Source: Lentzea sp. NEAU-D7 (lineage in GTDB: Bacteria; Actinomycetota; Actinomycetes; Mycobacteriales; Pseudonocardiaceae). Taken from it: a stretch of 64,000 bases of DNA. Both the position numbers and the translations under genes were made by a program. The DNA lies in contig NZ_JAPJDL010000007.1 in assembly GCF_026242055.1 (NCBI RefSeq), forward strand, positions 290,359 to 354,358, in the 5' to 3' direction. Every line of letters starts with the position of its first letter. Within the stretch, counting starts at the first letter, position 1. This document shows positions 26,145 to 33,127 of the stretch, one piece after another. Under the pieces are notes generated by a model that was not told the origin of the DNA, searched no databases, and was given only the letters and a program-made list of their open reading frames with translations.

Positions 26145-26363
26145 AGCCTGGTCACAGTGTTCGCCGACCGGAACACGACGGACCGGTTGTACGTTCAACG
26201 ATGTGGTTGGCCGCTGGCGCTCGAGCTGCTCGCCAGGGCGATCCGGCACCCCCAGGCTGGAAAAGCCCTTCCGCAGGCGTCGCGTGCTCGCGCCGCGGTC
26301 AACCCGCCGTCGACCGGCACTCCGGTAAACCCCCCTCACCGGCAGTGACGGTCGACGGCACCC

Positions 26364-26783
26364 TCAGAGGTTGTACTGGTCGTGCCGCTCGTAGAACGCG
26401 ACGAGCTCCTCCGGCGAGAGGTTCTTCGCCTCCTGGACCTCCAGGAAGAACTCCTCACGGGCGATCCCGGGCGAGAACAGGATCAGCATCCGCACCGGAG
26501 CGTCGCTGTCGTTGCGGAACGCGTGCGGGCGATGAGCGGGCACGTAGAGGAAGTCGCCCTCCCCCGCCGTCCTCCACTCCTCCCCGTCGAGCACGGTGAT
26601 CTCGCCCTCGAGCACGTAGAACGACTCCGAGAAGGTCTTGTGGAAGTGCGGACGGGGACCCGGCCGACGGGCCTCCATCCGCCACTCGAACAAGCCGAAC
26701 TCGCCGTTCGTGACCGATCCAGGCGCTACGAAACGCGTGGTCGCGGTGGTGAACCCCACCTCGGACGCCGGCCTGAAGCTCAT
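26364..26783 (-). CDS. cupin-fold protein
   Basis: A 139-residue single-domain cupin. Cupin motif 1 is visible as RPHFHKTFSESFYVLEGEITV (metal ligands HxH...E) and motif 2 as GDFLYVPAHRPHAFRND, with the last His as fourth ligand. Such proteins may be metal-dependent oxygenases, isomerases or sugar/small-molecule binding proteins; nothing here decides between these. A strong GGGGGAGGG lies 7 nt before the ATG. The gene is divergent from the FAD-binding dehydrogenase with 73 bp between them, so the two could share regulation. Confidence 0.85.
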   Translation of the reverse strand: MSFRPASEVGFTTATTRFVAPGSVTNGEFGLFEWRMEARRPGPRPHFHKTFSESFYVLEGEITVLDGEEWRTAGEGDFLYVPAHRPHAFRNDSDAPVRMLILFSPGIAREEFFLEVQEAKNLSPEELVAFYERHDQYNL

Positions 26784-26856
26784 CGAACACCCTCCCCCAA
26801 AAAGTGAAATTGACTCAGGTCTCGTGTGTGACCAGCGGTAGATCTAGACTCGCCCG

Positions 26857-28512
26857 ATGGCACATGACGCGGATGTCATCGTCGTCGGCGCGGGCCTCGC
26901 AGGTCTCGTCGCGACCGCAGAACTCGCGGACGCGGGTCGCAAGGTCATTCTCCTCGACCAGGAGCCTGAGGCGTCGCTCGGCGGCCAGGCCTGGTGGTCG
27001 TTCGGCGGGTTGTTCATGGTGGACACCCCCGAGCAGCGCAGGCTCCGGGTCAAGGACTCGCACGACCTGGCGTTGCAGGACTGGATGGGCTCGGCGGCGT
27101 TCGACCGGGAGGAAGACCACTGGCCCCGGCTGTGGGCGCAGGCCTATGTGGACTTCGCCGCCGGTGAGAAGCGCTCCTGGCTGCACAACATGGGAATGCG
27201 CTGGTTCCCGTTCGTGCAGTGGGCCGAGCGCGGCGGCTACCTGGCCGACGGGCACGGCAACTCGGTGCCGCGCTTCCACGTCACGTGGGGAACCGGGCCG
27301 GGCGTCGTCGAGCCGTTCGAGCGCCGGGTGCGGGAAGCCGTCGCGAAGGGTCTCGTGACGCTCAAGTTCCGCCACAAGGTCACGAACGTCAACGTCACCA
27401 ACGGTGTGTGCGACGGCGTGTCCGGCGACGTGCTGGAAGCCTCGTCGGCCGGCAGGGCCGAGCCGAGCTCGCGGACCGTCGCGGGCGACTTCTCGTTCAC
27501 GGCGCAGGCCGTGATCGTCACGTCCGGCGGCATCGGCGGCAACCACGACCTGGTGCGCAAGAACTGGCCGGAGCGCATGGGCACACCGCCGAAGTTCATG
27601 CTGGCCGGTGTGCCGGACTTCGTGGACGGCTCGATGATGGAGATCACGCAGAAGGCCGGCGGCGCGATCATCAACGCCGACCGCATGTGGCACTACCCCG
27701 AGGGCATCGCGAACTACGCCCCGGTGTGGTCGCGGCACGGCATCCGCATCCTGCCGGGCCCGTCGTCGCTGTGGCTCGACGCCGAGGGCAAGAGGCTGCC
27801 GATCCCGCTGTTCCCCGGCTTCGACTCGCTGGGGTCGTTGCAGCACATCACCACGCACGGCCACGAGCACTCGTGGTTCGTGCTGAACAAGAAGATCATC
27901 GGCAAGGAGTTCGCGCTGTCGGGCTCCGAGCAGAACCCGGACCTCACGGGCAAGGACACGAGGGCCGTCCTCAAGCGCGCGTTGCCGGGCGCCGTGGCGC
28001 CCGTGGAGGCGTTCGCCCAGAACTCCAAGGAGTTCATCCAGGCGGGCACGGTCGCGGACCTGGCCCGCGGCATGAACGCGCTGACCGGCGACTCGCGCAT
28101 CGACGCGGCCGAGCTCGAGAAGACGATCGTCGAGCGCGATCGCCAGGTCACCGCCGGGCTCAGCAAGGACATGCAGGTCAACGCGATCCGCGCGGCGCGG
28201 CACTTCCTGACCGACAAGCTGATCCGCGTCGTCGAGCCGCACCGGCTGCTCGACCCCAAGGCCGGTCCGCTGATCGCGGTCAGGCTCTCGGTGGTCACGC
28301 GCAAGACGCTGGGCGGCCTGCACACCGACCTGTCGTCGCGGGTGCTCGACGCGTCCGGCGAGGTGCTGCCGGGCCTGTACGCCGCCGGTGAGGCAGCCGG
28401 GTTCGGCGGTGGTGGCGTGCACGGCTACCGCGCGCTGGAGGGCACGTTCCTCGGCGGCTGCCTGTTCTCCGGCAGGGTGGCCGGGCGTTCGGCGGCGGAG
28501 GCCGTCAAGTAG
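26857..28512 (+). CDS. FAD-binding dehydrogenase (ketosteroid dehydrogenase / Rv0785-like flavoprotein)
   Basis: A 551-residue flavoprotein with the N-terminal dinucleotide fold DVIVVGAGLAGLVATAELADAGRKVILLDQE. It has a succinate dehydrogenase/KstD-type substrate region, and the closing FAD motif near the C-terminus, PGLYAAGEAAGFGGGGVHGYRALEGTFLGG. The overall pattern (ASLGGQAWWSFGGLF, KTLGGLHTDLSSRVLDASGEVLPGLYAAGE) matches the actinobacterial FAD-binding dehydrogenase group that includes mycobacterial Rv0785. The substrate is unknown; a steroid or other ketone desaturation is possible. ATG 26857 lies 6 nt after TAGACT, which fits a leaderless mRNA. It is followed 57 bp later by two flavin reductase genes, which could recycle reduced flavin. 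Confidence 0.85.
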   Translation: MAHDADVIVVGAGLAGLVATAELADAGRKVILLDQEPEASLGGQAWWSFGGLFMVDTPEQRRLRVKDSHDLALQDWMGSAAFDREEDHWPRLWAQAYVDFAAGEKRSWLHNMGMRWFPFVQWAERGGYLADGHGNSVPRFHVTWGTGPGVVEPFERRVREAVAKGLVTLKFRHKVTNVNVTNGVCDGVSGDVLEASSAGRAEPSSRTVAGDFSFTAQAVIVTSGGIGGNHDLVRKNWPERMGTPPKFMLAGVPDFVDGSMMEITQKAGGAIINADRMWHYPEGIANYAPVWSRHGIRILPGPSSLWLDAEGKRLPIPLFPGFDSLGSLQHITTHGHEHSWFVLNKKIIGKEFALSGSEQNPDLTGKDTRAVLKRALPGAVAPVEAFAQNSKEFIQAGTVADLARGMNALTGDSRIDAAELEKTIVERDRQVTAGLSKDMQVNAIRAARHFLTDKLIRVVEPHRLLDPKAGPLIAVRLSVVTRKTLGGLHTDLSSRVLDASGEVLPGLYAAGEAAGFGGGGVHGYRALEGTFLGGCLFSGRVAGRSAAEAVK

Positions 28513-28569
28513 TTCTCGCGTGGTGGACGCGGGTTGACGGTCCCCGGCCCTGCGGCTGTGCTGGAAGGC

Positions 28570-29049
28570 ATGACGCAGATCGGTGTTCTGGTCGGCAACC
28601 CGCGGCCCGCCTCACGCACGCTGCAGGCTGCTCTGGCCCTGCGCGAGGCCCTCGCCGCGACCCTGGGCGTGTCCGTCGAGGGGCCCGTCGTCGAGGCGGC
28701 GGACCTGGCACCGGCCGTGTTCACGGAACCGGACACGATCAAGGCCGCGCTGGCGGTGCTCGGGCAGGCCGAGGTGCTTGTCGTGGCGACGCCGACGTAC
28801 AAAGCCGCGTACACCGGTCTGCTGAAGGCGGTGCTGGACCAGGCACCGCCAGGCTGGCTGAAGGGCAAGCTCGTCGTCCCGCTGCAGATCGCCGCCTCCG
28901 ACAGGCACGCGCTCGCCGTCGAGGTGCACCTGCGTCCGGTGCTCGCCGAACTGGGGGCGGTGGTGCCGCAGGCCCTGTTCCTCAACGAGGCCGCGCTTCC
29001 CGCCGACGTCACGGACTTCGACCTCGACGCGCTGAAGGTGCTGCGATGA
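28570..29049 (+). CDS. NAD(P)H-dependent FMN reductase (flavodoxin fold)
   Basis: A 159-residue flavodoxin-like reductase. It begins MTQIGVLVGNPRPASRTLQAA, where GNPRPxSRT is the FMN phosphate loop. The second flavin-binding part is VVATPTYKAAYTGLLKAVLDQAPPGWLKGK, typical of SsuE/MsuE-type reductases that feed FMNH2 to two-component monooxygenases. ATG 28570 is preferred because it starts the first beta strand; a longer TTG start at 28534 adds a non-conserved Pro/Ala stretch. Its stop overlaps the start of the next reductase gene (ATGA, 29046-29049), so the pair is translationally coupled. An LLM monooxygenase that needs FMNH2 is encoded 2.3 kb away, a plausible partner. Confidence 0.88.
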   Translation: MTQIGVLVGNPRPASRTLQAALALREALAATLGVSVEGPVVEAADLAPAVFTEPDTIKAALAVLGQAEVLVVATPTYKAAYTGLLKAVLDQAPPGWLKGKLVVPLQIAASDRHALAVEVHLRPVLAELGAVVPQALFLNEAALPADVTDFDLDALKVLR

Positions 29050-29513
29050 AGGAGCAGCTGCGCGACGCGCTGCGGCACCACGCCCAGGCCGTGACGATCG
29101 TGACCGCCACCGGACCGGAAGGTCCCGTCGGCACAACGGTTTCCTCGTTCACCTCCGTCTCGTTCGAACCGCCGCTCGTCGTCGTGTGGATCGGCGAGGG
29201 CGCGTCGGTGTGGCCGGTGCTGCGGACCGCGCCGCTGTTCGCCGTGCACCTGCTGGACGCCGCGCAGACCGGGCTCGCGGACCTGTTCGCGACGAAGGGC
29301 GTCGACAGGTTCGGCCCGGCGACGCGGTGGCAGGAGGACGCCGACGGCGTGCCGTGGCTGCTGGACGCGCCGGTGCGGCTGCGGTGCCGGACGGCGCGGC
29401 GGATCGCGGTCGGTGACCACGTGGCGCTGGTCGGCGAACCGCTGGACATCACGCACTCCGACCTCGCCGCGCCCCTGGTGCGGCACCAGGGGCGCTACAC
29501 CTCAGTCGCCTAG
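29046..29513 (+). CDS. flavin reductase domain protein (DIM6/NTAB family)
   Basis: This 155-residue protein has the split beta-barrel of the flavin reductase-like family: HHAQAVTIVTATGPEGPVGTTVSSFTSVSFEPPLVVVWIGEGASVW..., where TVSSFxSVSxxPP binds FMN, and GDHVALVGEPLDI near the end. These enzymes reduce FMN or FAD with NAD(P)H for a partner oxygenase. It is coupled to the preceding FMN reductase by an ATGA overlap; two reductases of different folds in tandem is unusual but known near sulfur and aromatic oxidation genes. Its 3' end contains a 12-bp hairpin and overlaps the convergent FAD/NAD(P) protein gene by 12 bp. Confidence 0.87.
   Translation: MKEQLRDALRHHAQAVTIVTATGPEGPVGTTVSSFTSVSFEPPLVVVWIGEGASVWPVLRTAPLFAVHLLDAAQTGLADLFATKGVDRFGPATRWQEDADGVPWLLDAPVRLRCRTARRIAVGDHVALVGEPLDITHSDLAAPLVRHQGRYTSVA
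29469..29495. terminator. terminator-like hairpin inside the 3' coding end of the flavin reductase gene
   Basis: GCGCCCCTGGTG (29469-29480), a 3-nt loop, and CACCAGGGGCGC (29484-29495) form a perfect 12-bp stem. It lies 18 nt before the end of the plus-strand gene and 7 nt beyond the end of the convergent minus-strand gene, so it could stop both transcripts. There is no U tract, which is common for actinobacterial terminators. Confidence 0.6.
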
Positions 29514-31196
29514 CACTCGCAGGACCTCCCGCGCCAGCAAGTCGTTCTGCCGGAACGCCGGGGCGTTCGTGTTCGGTCGCGCGAACGCCGCGAACGCCTT
29601 CCCCGTCGTGTAAGGCCCCACGGCGAACCGGAACGGGTCCTCGTCTCCGTTCTCGTCGATCAGGCGCCCCACCGGCGACACCCGCACCAGCCCGGCGGCG
29701 TCCTCGGAGACCGCTCCGGCCGCGCGCAGCGACCGCAGCACCGGATCCGCCGTGCGCGACAACGAGTGCGTGGGCAGGCGGGCCTCGATCAGACCGTTGG
29801 CGCGCACCACGTCCGGCGTCGTCGCGCTGCCCGCCACAAAGGCGCCCTCGACCGCCTCCACCCACATGTCGGCGCCGAGAAACCGCACGATCCCTGCGCG
29901 CGACAACGCCAGCAGCTCCTCGAGCCGGTCCGGCGGCGGGCCCGAGGCCAGGTAGCTGAAGTAGCCGTGCCACCAGCCGTCGAACGGCATGAGCCCCGCC
30001 AGCTGGCCGTAGACCGACAGCAACGCCAGGAACGCCCCCAGATCGGCGCTGTACCGCGGATCGGAGCGCCGGGCCACGTCGGCCTCGACGTACGCCCTCA
30101 GGTGCTCTTGGAACTCCTCGGCGGAGCCGAAGGTCACGCCGGCCAGCGGGCGATCGAGTCGCTCGAAGTCGATGCGGTCGGCGGGATCGGGCACGGCGAG
30201 CTCTTCCAGCGCCCGCATTTCGGCGCTGTACCAGGGAAAGGCGGTGAACGAGGCAGCGAACTCCACGAACGGCATCCGCACCAGGCCAGGATGTCCGGTG
30301 AAGAGCTCGTGGTAGTGGCCCCAGGCGATCTCCTTGGCCATCAACGGCCACACGTCGGTCCGGAAGTCCAAGTCGCGGCCTCGCAACGCATCCGCGACGA
30401 AGAAGTGCGGCAGCGCCGGGCGGGTTCCCTGGAGCCGGTAGCCGGTCTTGGAGTGGTACGGCACGCCCCGCCGCGAGCCCACGTACAGCGTCGGTTCCGC
30501 ACCTGAGGGCACGTAGGACAGCCGGCCGTCCGACCGCACGTACCGGCCGCCACGCCCTTCGGTCAGCAACACCATGAGGTCGATGAACGCGAGCCCGAAC
30601 CCGCGCAGCACCACGTCACCGGACACGGCCGACAGGTCCGCGTCGGCCGAGTACAGCGGCGGCACGTAGACCAGCCCGTGCTCCGCGGCGTGCTCGGCGA
30701 GCTTGCGGTGTTCGGGTTCCGGCTCGGCGTCGAGGTGTCCCAGGGCGAGCACCAGGACGTCCGCGGTCAACGAGGAGCCGTCGTCGAGCCACACCTCGTT
30801 GCCGGCGACCTTCGTGGCCGAGGCCTGATGCACGGTCACAGAGATGTTCGGTGGCAGAGATTCTCTTACGTGCTCGAAGAACCACGCCAGATATCCGCTC
30901 TGCACCTGACGTGACGGGAACGCCGTCGGGTCGATGCCGGTCCACTCCGCGAGCGACGGGCCGGGACGGACCGGGCCGAGGCCGTCGAAGGAGTCGTCCG
31001 TGAACACGGTGACGTCCTCGGCCATGGAGTTCATGCGCAGCAACGGGGACTGGGCGTGCCGCCACACCCGGCCCGCACCGGGCGGGAACGGGTCGACGAC
31101 GTGCACGGTCAGGGCCACGGCGGGCGACTGGGCGGCGATGCGTTCCAGCAGGCCGGCGGCACGGGGGCCGCCACCGATCAGGACGAGTGAGCGCAT
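29502..31196 (-). CDS. FAD/NAD(P)-binding protein (NAD_binding_9 type)
   Basis: From ATG 31196 the product has 564 residues and starts directly with a dinucleotide-binding fold, MRSLVLIGGGPRAAGLLERI. Further motifs are VVDPFPPGAGRVWRHAQSPLLRMNSMAEDVTVF, where the GxGxVW...LLxMNT region is typical of the pfam NAD_binding_9 group. VLVLALGHLDAEPE is the ATG-like motif, and GDVVLRGFGLAFIDLMVLLTEGRGG completes the second nucleotide site. These relate to lysine/ornithine N-monooxygenase-like flavoproteins, but the substrate is unknown. The gene is divergent from the LLM monooxygenase across 191 bp, a pairing that suggests a joint oxidative pathway. Longer starts at 31349 add a non-conserved N-terminus. 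Confidence 0.82.
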   Translation of the reverse strand: MRSLVLIGGGPRAAGLLERIAAQSPAVALTVHVVDPFPPGAGRVWRHAQSPLLRMNSMAEDVTVFTDDSFDGLGPVRPGPSLAEWTGIDPTAFPSRQVQSGYLAWFFEHVRESLPPNISVTVHQASATKVAGNEVWLDDGSSLTADVLVLALGHLDAEPEPEHRKLAEHAAEHGLVYVPPLYSADADLSAVSGDVVLRGFGLAFIDLMVLLTEGRGGRYVRSDGRLSYVPSGAEPTLYVGSRRGVPYHSKTGYRLQGTRPALPHFFVADALRGRDLDFRTDVWPLMAKEIAWGHYHELFTGHPGLVRMPFVEFAASFTAFPWYSAEMRALEELAVPDPADRIDFERLDRPLAGVTFGSAEEFQEHLRAYVEADVARRSDPRYSADLGAFLALLSVYGQLAGLMPFDGWWHGYFSYLASGPPPDRLEELLALSRAGIVRFLGADMWVEAVEGAFVAGSATTPDVVRANGLIEARLPTHSLSRTADPVLRSLRAAGAVSEDAAGLVRVSPVGRLIDENGDEDPFRFAVGPYTTGKAFAAFARPNTNAPAFRQNDLLAREVLRVLGD

Positions 31197-31387
31197 GCGC
31201 GTCTTTCCGTTGGAGGGCAACGAGAAACGAGCCACGTCCCTCAACGCGAGCACCACCACGGTACCCCGCGTGTGCAAGCAAATCCCGCTCTGTGGACGTC
31301 GTTGCGACGAGCCGGGTCCGGGTGTGCACTCGAAGAGCGCCTCCCTCAACGCGCCCCACTCCCACTACCAGTTCTGGGGAATCGGTC

Positions 31388-32488
31388 ATGCCAGTTGAGT
31401 TTCTCGGGATCGCCGCCACGAACGACGGGTCGGAAACGACGCCGCGGTCGTCCAGCGGCGCGTTCGACAAGGACTACACGCTCAGGCTCGCCAGGGCGCA
31501 CGAGGAGCACGGCTGGGACCGCGTGCTCTTCGCGTACGGCTCGGGCGCGCCGGAACCCTCCGCGGCGGCCGCCTACCTCGCCAGCAAGCTCGACAGGCTG
31601 CAGATCCTGCTGGCACACCGGCCGAACGTCAGCTACCCGACGTTCGCGGCGAAGACGTTCGCGACGCTCGACCAGATCAGCGACGGCCGGCTGACCGTGC
31701 ACTTCATCACCGGCGGCACCGATCACGAACAGCAGCGCGAGGGCGACTACCTGACCAAGGACCAGCGCTACGGCCGCACCCGCGAGTACATCCAGATCGT
31801 CAAGAAGGCCTGGACCAGCCGGTCGGCCTTCGACCACGACGGCGAGCACTACCACTTCGCGGACTTCGTGAGCGACGTGTTCCCCGTCCAGCAACCACGC
31901 CCGAAGGTGTCGTTCGGCGGCTCCTCCCCTGCCGCCTACGCGGCCGGTGGAGCGGAGGCCGACATCTTCTGCCTGTGGGGCGAGCCGCTGGCCGAGACCG
32001 CGCAGCAGATCGAGTCGGTGAAGCAGGCCGCGAAGGACGCCGGGCGCACGGACGTGCCGAGGATCCAGGTCGCGTTCCGGCCGATCATCGCGCCGACCGA
32101 GGAACTGGCCTGGGAGAAGGCCCACCGCACGGTCGACCGGATCGAGGCGCGGAAGGCGAACGGGCCGCTGAGCCGCCGGCATTCGGCGACCAGCCCGGAG
32201 AACACCGGTTCGCAACGGCTGCTGGCGGTCGCGGAACGCGGCGAGCGGTTCGACCGTGCTCTGTGGACGCCGACGGCGAAGGCGACGGGCGGTGCCGGCA
32301 ACTCCAACGCGCTGGTGGGCACTCCGGAGACCGTCGCGCAGGCGTTGCTGGACTACTACGACCTCGGCGTCGACATCCTGTCCGCGCGGGGCTACGACCT
32401 GCTCGACGACGCGATCGACTTCGGCCGGTACGTGATCCCCATCGTGCGCGAGGAGGTCGCGAAGCGAGACCGGGCCAAGGCCGCATGA
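31388..32488 (+). CDS. LLM-class flavin-dependent monooxygenase (alkanesulfonate monooxygenase-like)
   Basis: ATG 31388, seven bases after GGGGA, gives 366 residues with the luciferase-like TIM barrel: VEFLGIAATNDGSE, DYTLRLARAHEEHGWDRVLF, LLAHRPNVSYPTFAAKTFATLDQISDGRLTVHFITGG, YGRTREYIQIVKKAW and VGTPETVAQALLDYYDLGVDI. This is the SsuD branch, which uses FMNH2 and oxygen to cleave C-S bonds of sulfonates or to attack related substrates. A role in sulfur scavenging is possible, but no sulfonate transporter is adjacent. The stop overlaps the start of the GNAT gene (ATGA). FMN reductase genes about 2 kb upstream could supply reduced flavin. Confidence 0.87.
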   Translation: MPVEFLGIAATNDGSETTPRSSSGAFDKDYTLRLARAHEEHGWDRVLFAYGSGAPEPSAAAAYLASKLDRLQILLAHRPNVSYPTFAAKTFATLDQISDGRLTVHFITGGTDHEQQREGDYLTKDQRYGRTREYIQIVKKAWTSRSAFDHDGEHYHFADFVSDVFPVQQPRPKVSFGGSSPAAYAAGGAEADIFCLWGEPLAETAQQIESVKQAAKDAGRTDVPRIQVAFRPIIAPTEELAWEKAHRTVDRIEARKANGPLSRRHSATSPENTGSQRLLAVAERGERFDRALWTPTAKATGGAGNSNALVGTPETVAQALLDYYDLGVDILSARGYDLLDDAIDFGRYVIPIVREEVAKRDRAKAA

Positions 32489-32952
32489 CGACTCTCGAAG
32501 TGCGCCGCGTCCGGCAATCGGATCCCGACGCGGCGCCATTGGTCGCTGAGCTCACGTACGAATACACATCTCGCTACGGCCCGATGGGTGCACAGGAGAT
32601 GCAACGACCGGCGGATGTGTTCGAGCCGCCGAACGGACAGTTCCTCCTTCTCGTGGAAGCGGGTGTGGCCGTAGCGGGCGGTGCGTTCAAACGGTTTGAC
32701 GCCGAAACAGCCGAACTGAAGCGCATCTGGACGCATTCACGACACCGCCGGCGCGGATTGGCGCGGCGGGTTCTCGTGGAACTGGAGAACGAGGCCAGAA
32801 CGTTTGGGTACACCAGGATCTACCTCACCACGGGACCGCGCCAGCCGGAGGCGAAAGGGCTGTACCTGGCGACCGGTTACACACCGTTGTTCGACGTTGA
32901 TACAGACCCCCTGACAATTGGCTCGCTAGCCTTCAGCAAGGTGATTCATTAG
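32485..32952 (+). CDS. GNAT-family N-acetyltransferase
   Basis: A 155-residue acyltransferase of the GCN5-related family. The acetyl-CoA-binding motif A is AELKRIWTHSRHRRRGLARRVLVELENEARTFG, containing the R/QxxGxG/A pyrophosphate loop as RHRRRGLA, and YLTTGPRQPEAKGLYLATGYTPL is the usual motif B. The substrate is unknown. Its ATG overlaps the stop of the LLM monooxygenase, so the two are co-translated. A hairpin with 8-bp arms (32975-33009) follows 23 nt after the stop and may end the unit. Confidence 0.88.
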   Translation: MTTLEVRRVRQSDPDAAPLVAELTYEYTSRYGPMGAQEMQRPADVFEPPNGQFLLLVEAGVAVAGGAFKRFDAETAELKRIWTHSRHRRRGLARRVLVELENEARTFGYTRIYLTTGPRQPEAKGLYLATGYTPLFDVDTDPLTIGSLAFSKVIH

Positions 32953-32974
32953 TTCAAACGAGTGAATTAGTGGT

Positions 32975-33009
32975 CGAACCGCCGATTCTCGGCCGGGATT
33001 CGCGGTTCG
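32975..33009 (+). terminator. possible terminator hairpin after the GNAT gene
   Basis: CGAACCGC (32975-32982) and GCGGTTCG (33002-33009) are perfect 8-bp arms, with partly paired sequence between them. It lies just past the GNAT stop. There is no T tract, so the call is tentative. The rest of 32953-33127 shows nothing else that I can support. Confidence 0.4.
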
Positions 33010-33127
33010 GTTGGACAGGTTCTGAGTGATCAGTAAGCTTGTCCGTTGGACCCACTCCTGGTGGTGGTACCGCGTCAACCGATCGAAGCAGATCACCCCG
33101 GTCCCCACGAACGGCCACCTGAGCTGA

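Noticed and set aside
26142..26348. Short plus-strand frame in the intergenic region before the cupin gene
   Set aside because: No ribosome site, no conserved pattern and Pro/Arg-rich composition; not supported as a gene.
31197..31387. Possible second sulfur-type leader peptide between the FAD/NAD(P) and LLM genes (stretch resembling SVDVVATSRVRVCTRRAP)
   Set aside because: The frame has no own start or stop that would make a short peptide, and it runs straight into the LLM gene in the same frame.
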